Below are positions 35,482-46,306 of a DNA stretch of 64,000 nucleotides, in pieces (within the stretch, counting starts at the first letter, position 1; each line of letters begins with the position of its first letter). Both the position numbers and the translations under genes were made by a program. The DNA comes from Fodinicola feengrottensis. GTDB taxonomy: Bacteria > Actinomycetota > Actinomycetes > Mycobacteriales > HKI-0501. The notes beneath the pieces were generated by a model that was given only the letters and a program-made list of their open reading frames with translations, did not search any database and was not told where the DNA came from. Location: assembly GCF_010993775.1 (NCBI RefSeq), contig NZ_WOTO01000008.1:1-64000 (forward strand). Direction: 5' to 3'.

Positions 35482-37642
35482 ATGGTTGTCCGGCTCGTCC
35501 TCGGCCTGCTCATGACCGTTGTCGCGGCCGCCGTCGCCGGCCAGCGACTGTGGTGGCTGTTTCGTCTGTTCCGCGCCGGCCAGCCGGCGGTCGGGCGTAC
35601 GAACGACTGGCCGCGCCGACTCGGTGCCCAGGTCACCGAGGTCTTCGGCCAGCGCAAGCTGCTGAAATGGTCGATCCCCGGCATCGCGCACTTCGTCACT
35701 TTCTGGGGTTTCATCGTCCTGTTGCTGACGATCATCGAGGCCTATGGCGGGCTCTTCAAGAAGGACTTCGCCATTCCGCTGATCGGCACCTGGCCGGTGG
35801 TCGGCTTCCTTGAGGACTTCTTCGCGGTCGCGATCGTGCTCGCGCTGGCCACCTTCACGTTGCTCCGTTTCCAGCAGCAGCCCAAAAACCTGGGCCGCGC
35901 CTCGCGGTTCTACAAGTCCCACACGGGCGCCGCCTGGTTCGTGTTGTTCATGATCTTCAACGTGGTCTGGACGCTGCTGCTGATGCGCCGCGCAGGTCAA
36001 CACCGGCGTTTTCCCGTACAAGAGCGGGGCCTTCGCGTCGTACGCGGTGGGTGCCCTGCTGCACCCGCTCGGACTGGCGGTCAACGAGGTTCTGGAGACC
36101 GTAGGCCTGCTGCTGCAGCTCGGCGTGGTGCTCGGCTTCGGCGTTTTTTTGTGGTCTATTCCAAGCACATGCACATCGCGCTGGCGCCGCCGAACATCCT
36201 GTTCTCGCGCCGGCCGCGGGCGCTGGGCGCGCTGCTGCCGATGTATTCCAACGGCAAGGCGATCGACTTCGAGGACCCGGGCGAAGACGACCTTTTCGGC
36301 CGCGGCGCGATCGAGCACACCACCTGGAAGGGCATGCTCGACTTCGCCACCTGCACCGAGTGCGGCCGCTGTCAGAGCCAGTGCCCGGCCTGGAACACCG
36401 GCAAGCCGCTGTCCCCGAAGCTGCTGATCACCGACCAGCGCGACCACCTTTTCGCCAAGGCGCCCTATCTGCTCGCCGGCGGCGGCGTAGCGCGACCGGT
36501 GACGAGAAGCTGTCCGACGAGAAATTGGCCGCACTGCCGGAAAACGTCCGCAAAGAGGTTGAGCGGTCGCTGGTCGGCAAGGTCGAAGAGGGCGGGGTCA
36601 TCGACCCGGACGTGCTCTGGAGTTGTACGACCTGCGGCGCGTGCGTCGAGCAGTGCCCGGTCGACATCGAGCACGTCGACCACATCGTGGACATGCGCCG
36701 CTATCAGGTGCTGATCGAGTCGGCCTTCCCGTCCGAGGCCGGCGTGATGCTGAAAAACCTGGAAAACAAGGGAAATCCGTGGGGCCAGAACCCGCACGAA
36801 CGGGAAGACTGGACCAAGGGTCTGGACTTCGAGGTGCGTCGAGTCGAAGGCACCATCCCGGATGAGGTGGAATACCTGTTCTGGGTCGGGTGCGCCGGCG
36901 CGCTGGACGACCGCGCGAAGAAGGTCACCCGCGCGGTCGCCGAGCTGCTGCACACGGCTGGCGTCGAGTTCGCGATCCTGGGCAACGGCGAGACGTGTAC
37001 GGGTGACCCGGCCCGCCGAATGGGCAACGAGTTCATCTTCCAGATGCTCGGGCAGCAGAATGTCGAGACGCTGAACGAGGCGTTTGGCGAGCGTCCGGTG
37101 GAAAAACGCAAGATCGTGGCGACCTGCGCGCACTGCTTCAACACCCTCGGCAACGAGTACGGGCAACTCGGCGGCGACTACGACGTGGTCCACCACACGC
37201 AGCTGCTGTCCCAGTTGGTGTCCGACGGGAAACTGACGCCGGTCACGCCTCTGGAGACGACGCTGACGTACCACGACCCGTGCTATCTCGGCCGGCACAA
37301 CCGCGTTTTCACGCCGCCGCGCGAGGTCCTACAGGGCCTGCCGGGTACGACGTACAAGGAAATGCCGCGGTTCGCCGAGCGGTCGTTCTGCTGCGGCGCC
37401 GGCGGGGCCAGGATGTGGATGGAGGAGAAGATCGGGCAGCGGGTCAACGTGAACCGCACCGAGGAAGCTCTGTCTCTTAAGCCGACGTGATCGCCATCGG
37501 CTGCCCGTTCTGTCTGACGATGATCTCCGACGGCGTCTCCGAGAAGCAGGCCAGCGGCGAAGGCCAGGGCGTCGAGGTTCTGGACGTTTCCCAGGTGTTG
37601 CTGCGGACGATCCAGCCGGCGAAGGCCAAGGCCACAGACTGA
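35482..37642 (+). CDS. etfD: EtfD/FadF-type membrane iron-sulfur oxidoreductase (about four frameshifts)
   Basis: About 720 residues. Five or so N-terminal membrane helices (IAHFVTFWGFIVLLLTIIEA; LEDFFAVAIVLALATFTLL), then two 4Fe-4S sites, CTECGRCQSQCP near residue 289 and CTTCGACVEQCP near 381, and two CCG domains (CAHCFNTLGNEYG, DPCYLGRHN, SFCCGAGGARMW) as in heterodisulfide reductase subunits. Frame breaks near 35995, 36150 (a T7 run), 36490 and 37480. Homologues (mycobacterial EtfD, Bacillus FadF) pass electrons from acyl-CoA dehydrogenases and ETF to quinone and are needed for fatty-acid oxidation. An operator-like palindrome is shared with the fadE5-like gene. Confidence 0.9.
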
Positions 37643-37660
37643 CCCGCTACCTTCAGGAGC

Positions 37661-38229
37661 GTGAAGGGCGATCAGTACGAGGGCGCGTACGACCGGTCGG
37701 ACGCGCGCCGGCGGCTTGAGGAGCCGTCGCTGCAGAGCCTCGAACCGCACGTTGGCCTGCCGTTCGGCCGGATTCCCAGGCTGCCGACGAAATGGTTGAT
37801 CGTCGCCCTGGTGGCTTTCGTGGCGCTCGGCGCCGGCTTCATCGTGGCCAACCCGAACAGCGAGCTGCCGCCCGGCAACTGCCAGCACACGACCCTGACC
37901 CTGCGCTCCGCCGACCAGCCGACCGGCTATCCGATCAGCTGGACGGCCACCGGCCCGGTCGGCCGCTATCAGCTGACCGTCGGTGTGTCACCAAGCTGAC
38001 CGTCGACAAGGCCGGGCAGCCGCACATCGCCGGCACCGACCGGGGCAACGAGACCGACGCCAGCATCGAGGGCACGCCCTTCCCGATGAGCGGCTGCAAG
38101 GCCGCCGGCACCTTCAAGGTGCAGCAGGGCCACGGCACCCAGACGGCCCGGATCTTCCGGCTCGACGGCGGCGCTGCCCGCGAGGTCGCCGAGGCCGGCC
38201 TGACCTCCCGCGGGCGGGTCACTCCCTAG
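37661..38229 (+). CDS. Single-pass membrane protein, unknown (frameshift near 37985)
   Basis: GTG 37661 starts VKGDQYEGAYDRSDARRRLE; a membrane helix WLIVALVAFVALGAGFIVA at residues ~44-63 is followed by an outside domain (GNCQHTTLTLRSADQPTGYP ISWTATGPVGRYQLTV), which continues after one indel as KLTVDKAGQPHIAGTDRGNE, CKAAGTFKVQQGHGTQTARI and a TAG at 38229. Two cysteines may pair. About 190 residues, 18 bases after etfD, so it may be cotranscribed with it. No family recognised. Confidence 0.6.
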
Positions 38230-38301
38230 CTGCGGATACCCGCGCCGTACGATCGAAAGCCAGGTAAAGATGGGGAGCCGACAATCGACGTCCTGGCGCT
38301 G

Positions 38302-39655
38302 GTGGCGTTCTTTCTCCTGACCGCGGGAAACGCCTTTTTCGTCATCGCCGAGTATTCGCTGGTCACCGTCGACCGTGCGCTCGTCCAGGAGCAGGCCGCG
38401 GCTGGCGACGGCCGGGCCAAGCAGGTCGCCAAGGCCGTACGATCGCTGTCCTTCCAGCTGTCCGGCGCTCAGCTGGGCATCACCCTGACCGCGCTGCTGA
38501 CCGGTTATCTGGCCCGGCCCGCGGTCGCCCACCTGATCGAGCCCAGCTTGCAGTCGGTCGGCGTGTCCGCGCCGGTCGCGGACGGCATCGCGACCGCTGT
38601 GGCGCTGATCTTCGCCACCCTTTTCACCGTGCTTTTCGGCGAGCTGGTGCCTAAGAACGCGGCACTGTCGATCCCGATGCCGCTGGCCCGCTGGTCGGCG
38701 CCGGTCCTGCGGATCTTCTCGGCCGTCCTACGCCCGGTGATCGCGCTGCTCAACGGCACCGCCAACGCTGTCGTACGGCTGCTCGGCATCGAGCCGCAGG
38801 AGGAGCTCGCCTCGGCCCGGTCACCGGAAGAGCTCGGCCTGCTGGCGGCCATTTCGGCCCGCGCCGGTGCGCTGCCGAGCGAGACCGCCACCCTGCTGCA
38901 ACGCACGATCCGCTTCGGCGACAAGCGAGCCGCGGAGGCGATGACCCCCGCGGGTCGACGTGGTCGGGCTGCCGGCCTCCTCGACCGCCGAGGAGCTGCT
39001 GACGCTGGCGTTGGAGTCAGGTCACACCCGCTTCCCGGTCTACGACGGCACGCTGGACACCGTTATAGGAGTGGCCGCGGTGATCGACGCGCTGCAGGTG
39101 CCACCGGATCGGCGGGCCAGCACGGGCGTACGAGAAATCGCTCGCGAACCCCTGCTCGTACCGGAGACCTTGGAGCTGGACACCACCCTGTCCCGGCTGC
39201 AGGAGAGCGGCATCCAGATGGCGGTGGTGGTCGACGAGTACGGCGGCACCGACGGGATCGTCACCGTCGAGGACCTCGCCGAGGAACTGGTCGGCGAGAT
39301 CGACGACGAGTTCGACGAACCCGAAGTAGACGCGGTACCAGTCACCGCGACCGCGCTCACCACCCAGTCCGCGACCGTCACCTCGCCGCTGACCGACCAG
39401 TCCGTGCTGGTCAACGGCCTGCTGCGGGAGGACGAGCTGGCTGAGCACACCGGCTTTCGACTGCCGGACGGCCCGTTCGAGACGCTGGCCGGTTTCCTGA
39501 TGGCCCGGCTCGGGCACATCCCGACCGAGGGCGAGACTGTCACCGAGCGAGGCTGGGAATTCACCGTCACTTCGGTGGAACGGCACCGGGTCGAACAGGT
39601 CCGCGTGCAGCCGCCGGAAGAGTCCGACGAACCCGAGAACGGCAACGGCTCATGA
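38302..39655 (+). CDS. CNNM/HlyC-type membrane protein with CBS and CorC_HlyC domains (frameshift near 38950)
   Basis: N-terminal DUF21 (CNNM) membrane domain: FFLLTAGNAFFVIAEYSLVT, SFQLSGAQLGITLTALLTGY, LFATLFTVLFGELVPKNAAL-like helices; after a break two CBS modules (HTRFPVYDGTLDTVIGVAAV; GIQMAVVVDEYGGTDGIVTV EDL) and a C-terminal CorC_HlyC domain (GFRLPDGPFETLAGFLMARL). Such proteins export or control Mg2+/Co2+. GTG 38302 is the first standard start, but the frame upstream (IDVLALV from ATC 38284, six bases after GGGGAG) looks native, so the annotated start may be slightly short. Stop overlaps the paralogue's ATG. Confidence 0.87.
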
Positions 39656-40683
39656 GCGGCCTGCAGATCGCGGCGACCATCCTTTTGCTCCTTGGGAACG
39701 GTTTCTTCGTCGGTTCCGAGTTCGCCATCCTCTCGGCCCGGCGCACCCAGATCGAACCCCTCGCGGCCGCCGGCTCCCGGCGGGCCAGCGCCGCACTGCG
39801 GGCGATGGCCCAGGTGCCGCTGATGATCGCCGGCGCGCAGCTGGGCATCCAGATCTGCTCACTGGGCCTCGGCGCCATCGCCGAGCCGCTGTTCTCGCAC
39901 CTGCTCGAAGGCCCGTTCCAGGCGGTCGGTATGCCCGCCGAGCTGCTGCACCCGATCTCGTTCGTGCTCGCGTTGGCCATCGTCACGTACGGCCACACCG
40001 TGGTGGGCGAAATGGTGCCGAAGAACATCGCGCTGTCCGGGCCGGAACGGCTGGTGCTCTGGTTTGGGCCACCAATGCTGGCCTTCTGCGTCGCCACCCG
40101 ACCGGTGCTGCTCGCGCTGCGGTGGATTTCGGACAGCCTGCTGCGGTTGGTACGGATCGAGACACCCAGCGAGGTCAAGACCGTCTATACGGCTGAGGAG
40201 CTCGCCAGTCTGGTCGCCGAGTCGCGTACCGAGGGCCTGCTGGACGCCGACGACCACCGCCGAATCACTGGCGCGCTGACGTTGACTTCCCGTACGGCCG
40301 CCGACTTCATGTCGCCGTGGTCCCAGGTGCGTACGGTCACCGCCGAGGTCACCCCGGCCTCCCTGGAAGCACTGTCGGTCGCCACCAACCTGTCCCGCTT
40401 TCCGGTGGTCGACCGGCGTACCCGCGCGGTCCTGGGCTTCGTACACGTCAAGGAGGCGCTCGGCGTTTCCGGCACCGCCCGCCGGTCGGCGCTGCCGGAA
40501 GACGCCGTGAGACCGCTGACCGTGGTCGCGCCAGCCACCTCGTTGGGTGAGGTGCTGCTGATCATGCGCCGGACCCGATCGCACCTCGTCCTGGTCTCCG
40601 ACAGCGGTCGTTCTCTCGGCGTACTAACCCTGGACGACGTGCTCGCCGCAGTCGTCGGCGGCGTCCCCGTCAGCGCCCGCTGA
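39652..40683 (+). CDS. CNNM-type membrane protein with CBS domains, second of a pair
   Basis: Intact 343-residue paralogue of the preceding gene, coupled by ATGA. DUF21 domain: LQIAATILLLLGNGFFVGSE FAILSARRTQIEPLA, PLMIAGAQLGIQICSLGLGA, VTYGHTVVGEMVPKNIALSG; then two CBS modules (LSRFPVVDRRTRAVLGFVHV; RSHLVLVSDSGRSLGVLTLD DVL). Unlike its partner it lacks the CorC_HlyC C-terminal domain. The long-short tandem is typical of actinobacterial hemolysin-like pairs and suggests a heterodimeric metal transporter. Confidence 0.9.
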   Translation: MSGLQIAATILLLLGNGFFVGSEFAILSARRTQIEPLAAAGSRRASAALRAMAQVPLMIAGAQLGIQICSLGLGAIAEPLFSHLLEGPFQAVGMPAELLHPISFVLALAIVTYGHTVVGEMVPKNIALSGPERLVLWFGPPMLAFCVATRPVLLALRWISDSLLRLVRIETPSEVKTVYTAEELASLVAESRTEGLLDADDHRRITGALTLTSRTAADFMSPWSQVRTVTAEVTPASLEALSVATNLSRFPVVDRRTRAVLGFVHVKEALGVSGTARRSALPEDAVRPLTVVAPATSLGEVLLIMRRTRSHLVLVSDSGRSLGVLTLDDVLAAVVGGVPVSAR

Positions 40684-40709
40684 TCGAGCGTTTTACCTGG
40701 TAGGCCGTT

Positions 40710-41289
40710 TTACCTGGTAGGCCAGGTGCGCCAGGACTGGAACGAGCGGCTCGGGGTCGGACCGCGCTGGCCCTGATAACGCGAGCCATACTTGTCGCTT
40801 CCGTACGGATGCTCCGCCGGCGACGACAGCTCGAACACACAGATCTGGCCGATCTTCATCCCCGGCCACAACTGGATCGGCAGGTTGGCGAGGTTCGACA
40901 GCTCCAATGTCACGTGCCCGGAGAACCCAGGGTCGATAAAACCGGCCGTCGAATGCGTCACCAACCCCAGCCGCCCAAGACTCGACTTGCCCTCCAAGCG
41001 GGCCGCGAGGTCATCCATCAGGCTGACCACTTCCAGCGTCGACCCGAGCACGAACTCGCCCGGGTGCAGCACAAACGGCTGGTCCGGATCGGTCTCCACC
41101 AGCGAAGTCAGGTCGTCCTGCTGCCGGGAGGGGTCGATGTGGGTGTATTTCAAGTTGTTGAAGACCCGGAACCAGCGGTCCAGCCGTACGTCGATGCTGG
41201 AAGGCTGAATGAGCTCAGGCTCCCACGGATCCAGGCCCAACCGGCCTTCGTCAATGGCCTTCAGCAGGTCACGATCGAGAGAGCAGCAC
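40710..41289 (-). CDS. dcd: dCTP deaminase (frameshift near 41278)
   Basis: Trimeric dUTPase-fold enzyme converting dCTP to dUTP (in some actinobacteria directly to dUMP). Start GTG 41289 gives VLLS; a missing base then shifts to [20 protein letters not shown]. Catalytic and binding features: [10 protein letters not shown] (Ser and Arg), [20 protein letters not shown] (catalytic Glu), [18 protein letters not shown], and the C-terminal lid [18 protein letters not shown]. About 191 residues. Convergent with the CBS pair and 72 bases from the tRNA-Gly on the opposite strand. Confidence 0.93.
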
Positions 41290-41361
41290 GTCCGCGAGCG
41301 TACTGGCGGCAGCCCTTGCCTCGGTCGCGGGGCCGGGTTGCTAGAGTGTTCGAAGCGCTCT

Positions 41362-41435
41362 GCGGATGTAGTTCAATGGTAGAACTTCAGCTTCCCAAGC
41401 TGAGAGTGCGGGTTCGATTCCCGTCATCCGCTCCA
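41362..41435 (+). tRNA. tRNA-Gly (anticodon CCC)
   Basis: Full cloverleaf by eye: acceptor GCGGATG pairs with CATCCGC, D-arm GTTC/GAAC, anticodon stem TCAGC/GCTGA around loop TTCCCAA (anticodon CCC), T-arm GCGGG-TTCGATT-CCCGT, discriminator T and an encoded CCA end. 74 nucleotides including CCA. Reads GGG glycine codons. Confidence 0.97.
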
Positions 41436-41747
41436 CTTTGGCGACATGCAATGTCATTGTGAGCTCCTGTAGCGCCCCGGACTCCGATCAGACCGCGACC
41501 GCGATCCGCAAATCGGCAATGGCGGCGGCCGGATCGTCACCCTCACCGTGCGCACCTACCCCGGGACGAAGCTGGGCATGCGCCGTCATCACTCGTGGCT
41601 CGGTGGATGCTCGGGGAGCAGGCCATCAATGGGCCATTAGCCGAGCCGCTCTCGGCGCTGCGCTTTCTCAGTGACGTCACCGTGGTTGGCGCCGCGGTGG
41701 GAGCAGAAGGCGGGGCCCGACGGTCGCGTCGTCAGGCGCGGAAGCGG
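41436..41747. other. Intergenic region downstream of tRNA-Gly
   Basis: About 310 bases without a supportable gene; short frames here lack start signals, motifs or homologue-like pattern. tRNA 3' ends are common integration sites, but no integrase, no repeat of the tRNA 3' end and no composition change is visible, so I see nothing in it beyond ordinary spacer. Confidence 0.5.
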
Positions 41748-42371
41748 TTACGCCAGCTCGAAGTGCTGGTAGTCCTTGAGGGTGTGCCAGTCGCCGCCCC
41801 AGGTCCAGCCGTTGCCGGTGAAGGCCCGTACGGCTTTGTCACCATCGTGCAGCATGCCGGGGTCTTTTCTCGTACGGTCGAGGTAGGGACCGCCGTTCTT
41901 GGGCTGCACGCCTTGCGAGTCGTGGTAAGGGTTAATGAGGGTGTTGATGTCGATCGCGCGGCCGTACGCGTGGTACGACAACAAGGCGCCACTGGTGGGA
42001 ATGTCCCGGCAGTCGTACGCCGAAGTGTTGTTGTCTTCCATGGACAATTCGTCGTCGGCGTTGGGGTAATGGTCCGGTGTCACCATTTTCGCGATGGGAT
42101 AACGCATCCGGTAGAGCTCACCGAAGATCTTGATCGTCTGGTCGACCCGGTCGGTGTTGACCACCAACTGTCCGGCGTGCGCTTTTTGGTCCATTCCATA
42201 ATAAGTGAGGCTGATCATTCGCAGCTGAGCCGGTCCGACCGGGCAGCCCGAATGCCAGGTGGCACCGAGGTCGGCGGCCGTCACCGTTTTGGTGGTCGCG
42301 GAATACGCCGGCAGGGAATCAGGGGCCGTCAGGCCGGACAGCAAGACAAGAGGAACAAGCAATAAATGCAT
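41748..42371 (-). CDS. Secreted M15-family peptidase (D-Ala-D-Ala carboxypeptidase-like)
   Basis: 207 residues, intact. A signal peptide (MHLLLVPLVLLSGLTA) precedes the zinc peptidase core: SYHAYGRAIDIN near residue 131 supplies His and Asp ligands and WGGDWHTLKDYQHFE at the C-terminus supplies the catalytic Asp/Glu and last His. Cysteines CP...DCRD may form a disulfide. This M15_4 subgroup trims peptidoglycan stem peptides or cross-bridges outside the membrane. Stands alone. Confidence 0.88.
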   Translation of the reverse strand: MHLLLVPLVLLSGLTAPDSLPAYSATTKTVTAADLGATWHSGCPVGPAQLRMISLTYYGMDQKAHAGQLVVNTDRVDQTIKIFGELYRMRYPIAKMVTPDHYPNADDELSMEDNNTSAYDCRDIPTSGALLSYHAYGRAIDINTLINPYHDSQGVQPKNGGPYLDRTRKDPGMLHDGDKAVRAFTGNGWTWGGDWHTLKDYQHFELA

Positions 42372-42691
42372 GCGTCCCAGCTTGTCAGAAACTTATACGA
42401 ATTCCATTCAATGTGTAGTCCCCCAACTTGAGGCAACCTTCGACTGGTCCCCAACGTTAGTCACGCCAGTTGTACGGGTCACCAAGGCGGATCGCGCCGG
42501 GATGGATGACCTGGGCGTACGCGCCGGCGCATGGTTGGGCGCCCATGCCGCCGCCACGCATCCCCTCACACATCCGCCCTTCACAAGCGAACCTCCAGCC
42601 AACCACGACCACCGTCGATCACGGGAGCCGAACGGGCAGACTCCGGGTCCACGGCTTGAAGAATCCGAGTGGGGTAAGCCAGGCTGGTGAA

Positions 42692-43132
42692 ATGGAGTCA
42701 CTGGACCTGGTGGAGAAGGAACTCACCGCGCGTACGGCCGAATTCTTCCGCGCGGTCTCGTTCGAGACAGCCGGAAAGCCTCGGTACGACCAGATCTACG
42801 ACCTGTTCATCGAGGGTGGGCTGCTGATCAAGAACTCCGAGTCCAAGCCGGAGATCATGACCGTCGCGGAGTTCATCGCCCCCCGGCAGGCGCTGGTGGA
42901 CGTTGGGCGGCTGACTTCCTTCGAAGAGACCGAAATCGAGCACCGGATCGACACTTTTGGGCAGGTCGCTCACCATCTCTGCACGTACGCGAAAACCGGG
43001 GTGCTGGACGGCGTCGCGACCCAGGGACGCGGAGTCATCTCCACCCAGTTCGTCCGGACCCCGGACGGCTGGAAGATGAGCTCGATGGCCTGGGACGACG
43101 AGCGCGACGGCCAATCGATTCCGGCACTTTAG
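42692..43132 (+). CDS. NTF2-like / DUF4440-type protein
   Basis: 146 residues. DLVEKELTARTAEFFRAVSF, YDQIYDLFIEGGLLIKNSES, then beta strands (EIEHRIDTFGQVAHHLCTYA KTG; GVISTQFVRTPDGWKMSSMA WDDERDG) match the cone-shaped NTF2/SnoaL fold. Proteins of this type bind small ligands or act as isomerases/cyclases; the GWKMSSMAWDDE ending is typical of DUF4440-like members. ATG 42692 is preceded by a weak GGTGA. Function unassigned. Confidence 0.72.
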   Translation: MESLDLVEKELTARTAEFFRAVSFETAGKPRYDQIYDLFIEGGLLIKNSESKPEIMTVAEFIAPRQALVDVGRLTSFEETEIEHRIDTFGQVAHHLCTYAKTGVLDGVATQGRGVISTQFVRTPDGWKMSSMAWDDERDGQSIPAL

Positions 43133-43156
43133 TCCAAAGAGTTCGCGAATGTGAGG

Positions 43157-44080
43157 TCAGAAGGCCCGCTCCGGGCTGCTGTACGAGCGGTCAGACCCGC
43201 TGAGTGCCCACTGGCGCAGCACCTGGTCGGCCTCGCCAAAGGTGGCACCGATGCCGTAGTCGCGCTCGGGATCCCACTCCACCGGTCCATGGTCGTGGCT
43301 CGGGTCGGGATTGCCCTCGCTGCACGATTTACACAGCATCCGGACGCTCTGCGTCCAGTCCTCGGCGCCCAGGTCAGCCGCTTCGAAGGCCGATTGCAGC
43401 TGCTGGGCGTCGGCCTCGGACGGGCAGAAGACCACCGACCGCAGCGTCGGCTTCTCGGAAGGACGCAACAGGGCGATTTCCTGGAAAACTCCGCGTTCCT
43501 GGCCATCGATCTTCCGGGATCCGACCGGTTCGCCATCGTGCAGGACCAGATCGCCGAACCGGTGCCCGGATTCCGGGGTCGGCACGTTCTGGATGATCGC
43601 CCGGGCCGGATCGATGCGGCGGCACCAGACCACCTCGGTGTCGTGCAACTGTCCGTCGATCTGGAGCCGGGTCTCGCCGATGTGCCGCGGCTCCGGGTTG
43701 AGCCGGATCGGCACCAGACCGAAGTCCATCACCGGTTCGCCGTCACCGTCCGGCATCGTGACGCCGTACGTCGACCACGCCCGCCCGCCGCGCGACCGGC
43801 CAGTCGCCCATCGCGGTGGCGGCGATGCCCAGGTTCCAGGCCGCCGGATCCTCCGCTTCGGTCGCGATTTCCAGCGAGCGCTCGTTCAGCCGGGCGCATT
43901 GCGCCCAGTCCCGGCGACGCTTGGCGAAAAGTCCGAGGTTGAACCAGAGCCAGGCCGATTCCGGGTGCAGCTCGACGAGCTCCAGCAGATGCCTCTCGGC
44001 CGTGGCCGGGCGGCGTCGCCGGCGGCGGACGCCTCTCGGTAGGCCTTCGCCAACCAGTTATCTCGCCGTTCTTCGCTCAT
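43157..44080 (-). CDS. TPR-repeat protein (frameshifted in 43760-44020)
   Basis: The N-terminus MSEERRDNWLAKAYREASAA leads into TPR-like helices readable in another frame (HLLELVELHPESAWLWFNLG; AKRRRDWAQCARLNERSLEI), and the last 200 residues form a conserved C-terminal domain (DFGLVPIRLNPEPRHIGETR; TEVVWCRRIDPARAIIQNVP; RSVVFCPSEADAQQLQSAFE). Two CxxC-like cysteines (MLCKSCSEG) occur late. About 305 residues. TPR proteins scaffold protein complexes; no partner is evident. It precedes a small gene on the same strand. Confidence 0.7.
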
Positions 44081-44157
44081 AAGGTCCCATTCTGCCGTCT
44101 CGCCGGGGGAGATTCACCGTGCGGATCGGTTTTGCCGGTTACCTGCGCAAAGAGTGG

Positions 44158-44484
44158 CTACTGGCGAGCTGGCCAGTCGTGGTCGAAGATCGGGTAGCGA
44201 TCGGACTGGGCGAGCCGCGACCCGTAGAAGGCGGCACCGTCCGGACCGAGCGACTCGTCGTCGTCGCTGCGGTCCTGTTCCCAGACGGGGGCCCATTCGA
44301 TCCGGAAGGCCTGCCCGAGCCGTTCGGCCACCGCGTACGCGACCTCGGTGACGTCCGGGAGTTGGATGAGGTCGTGCCGCATGGCCAGTTGCCGGTGGAT
44401 TTCGGCCGCGACCAACTGGCGCACTTGGACCAACTCGGCGGGGAGGTCCTCACCGTTGTCGTCCCAGGCGTCCCGGTTTCCCAT
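44158..44484 (-). CDS. Small hypothetical protein
   Basis: 108 residues from ATG 44484: MGNRDAWDDNGEDLPAELVQ VRQLVAAEIHRQLAMRHDLI, then AYAVAERLGQAFRIEWAPVW and an acidic tail. Mostly helical, soluble, no motif recognised. Same strand as the TPR gene, ~77 bases upstream of it, so possibly one transcript. Confidence 0.5.
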   Translation of the reverse strand: MGNRDAWDDNGEDLPAELVQVRQLVAAEIHRQLAMRHDLIQLPDVTEVAYAVAERLGQAFRIEWAPVWEQDRSDDDESLGPDGAAFYGSRLAQSDRYPIFDHDWPARQ

Positions 44485-44708
44485 GGATGCCACAGTTGAC
44501 CTTGACCTTGCCGACAAACGCGTCAATGCAGTACGTCACATCATCGATTCGGGGTTGCCCTCGCGGTCAGGAAAAACACCCATCGGCACAGGTATCGGGG
44601 AATTCCCATAGCGTCTTTACCGGACCGGCTTCGCCGCCCGGAAATCTCTGGAAGCATCCTGACCTGCGGCTTCACCAGACCGGTGCGGCCGGCAGGAGGG
44701 AAGGCTCT

Positions 44709-46294
44709 ATGAAGAGACTCATGGCGGTCGGTGCGGTGGCTGCTGTCGGAATGGGGATCCTGACCAGCCCGGTAGCGGTTTCAGCGGCACCACAGGCAAA
44801 CTCGCCGCCGACCACGACGACCTCGTCGGTGGTGTGGGGCGCCTGCCCCGCCGGATATCCGGCCACGATTCAGTGTTCGACCGTGTCGGTCCCGCTGGAT
44901 TACGCGCACCCGTACGGCAAAAAGATCAACATCGTGATCAGCCGGGCGAAAGCCACCGGCACCGCGGCGCAGCGTCAGGGCGTGCTGTTCGTGAACCGTG
45001 GCGGGCCTGGCGGCACCGGTGTCGCGTACGCGCAAAGCGTGCAGAACCGGCTGCCCACCTCGTTAAAGCAGGCGTACGACATCATCGGGTTCGACCCGCG
45101 TGGCGTCGGCCTGTCGCACCCGATCTACTGCGTCGACCCCCCCGCCACCTTCTACCAGGCGCCGGTGCCGGACCCGATCCCAACCTCCCGCCGCGACATC
45201 GCGATCAACACCGGGCGGTCCGCTCAGTACGCCGCCGGTTGCCTGTCCAAGAACGGCTCGGACGTGCAGTTCTACAACACACGCCGAACACCGCGCGGGA
45301 CATGGACGTGATCCGGGCCGCACTCGGTGAGCAGAAGATCAACTACCTGGGCTACTCGTACGGCACCTATCTCGGCTCGGTCTACGCGACGCTGTTCCCG
45401 ACCCACGCACGCCGGTTCATCCTGGATAGCAACGTCGACCCGACCGGTGTCTGGTACGACGACAACCTCGGCCAGAACGTCGCCTTCGACAAGTCCTTCC
45501 ACGAGTTCCTCCGGTGGATCGCCAGCAACGACGCGGTGTTCCACCTGGGCACCACCGAGGCGAAGGTCTCCAAGGCCTGGTACGGCATGCGTGCCGCGCT
45601 GAAGAAGAACCCGGCCGGCGGAGTCGTCGGCGCGGCGGAGTTCGACAACGCGGGCTCCGGCGACATGTATTCCGACTCGACCTGGCCGGCCCTGGCGCAG
45701 GCGGTCAGCGACTACGTCAACAAGCACGACGACGCCGGGATCCTGGCGCAGTACGGCCCGACGGACCTCGCCGGCGAGAACGGCAACACCATTTACACCG
45801 TGGTCAGCTGCAACGACCAGGTGTGGCCGCACAACCTGCAGAAGTGGTACGGGGACGCGGCGAAGCAATACCAGAAGTATCCGTTCCTGGTTTACGGCAA
45901 CCTGTGGTTCAACATGCCGTGCGCCTTCTGGCCGTACGGTGCCCGGCAGGCCACCAGGGTCGGCAGCACCAACGTGCCGAACACATCCTCCTGTTCAACG
46001 CGACCGGTGACCCCGGCCACGCCGTACGACGGGGCGCTGAACATGCACAAGGCGCTGCGCGGATCCAAGCTGGTGACGGTGACCGGCCAGTTCAACCACG
46101 GCCAGTACCTCTACCAGAGCAAGAACACCTGCACCCTCGGGTACGGGAATGACTACCTGCTCACTGGCAAGCTGCCCAAGACCGACGTGACCTGCGTTGG
46201 CGACCCGCATCCGACGCCGACGGCGGCCGCTGCGAAGAGCCAGGCCAAGGCTGCGCCCGGGCTCAGCAACGACCTGCCCGGTCGGGCTTTCTAG
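44709..46294 (+). CDS. Secreted alpha/beta hydrolase, tripeptidyl aminopeptidase (SlpD/E, TAP) type (frameshifts near 45285 and 45985)
   Basis: Signal peptide MKRLMAVGAVAAVGMGILTS with AxA cleavage, then VWGACPAGYPATIQCSTVSV PLDYAHP, the usual opening of the TAP family. Oxyanion loop VNRGGPGGTGVAYA, nucleophile Ser in YLGYSYGTYLG, acid Asp in LFNATGDP and His in TGQFNHGQYL; TAP C-terminal domain present with disulfide-type cysteines. A break near 45285 and a short out-of-frame patch near 45985 interrupt it. About 525 residues. It cleaves tripeptides from exported proteins or degrades peptides outside the cell. Followed by a strong terminator. Confidence 0.92.
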
Positions 46295-46306
46295 GATCTG
46301 ACAACG

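Noticed and set aside
41362..41747. Integrated element beside tRNA-Gly
   Set aside because: No integrase, no duplicated tRNA 3' end, no change in composition, and ordinary host-like genes on both sides.
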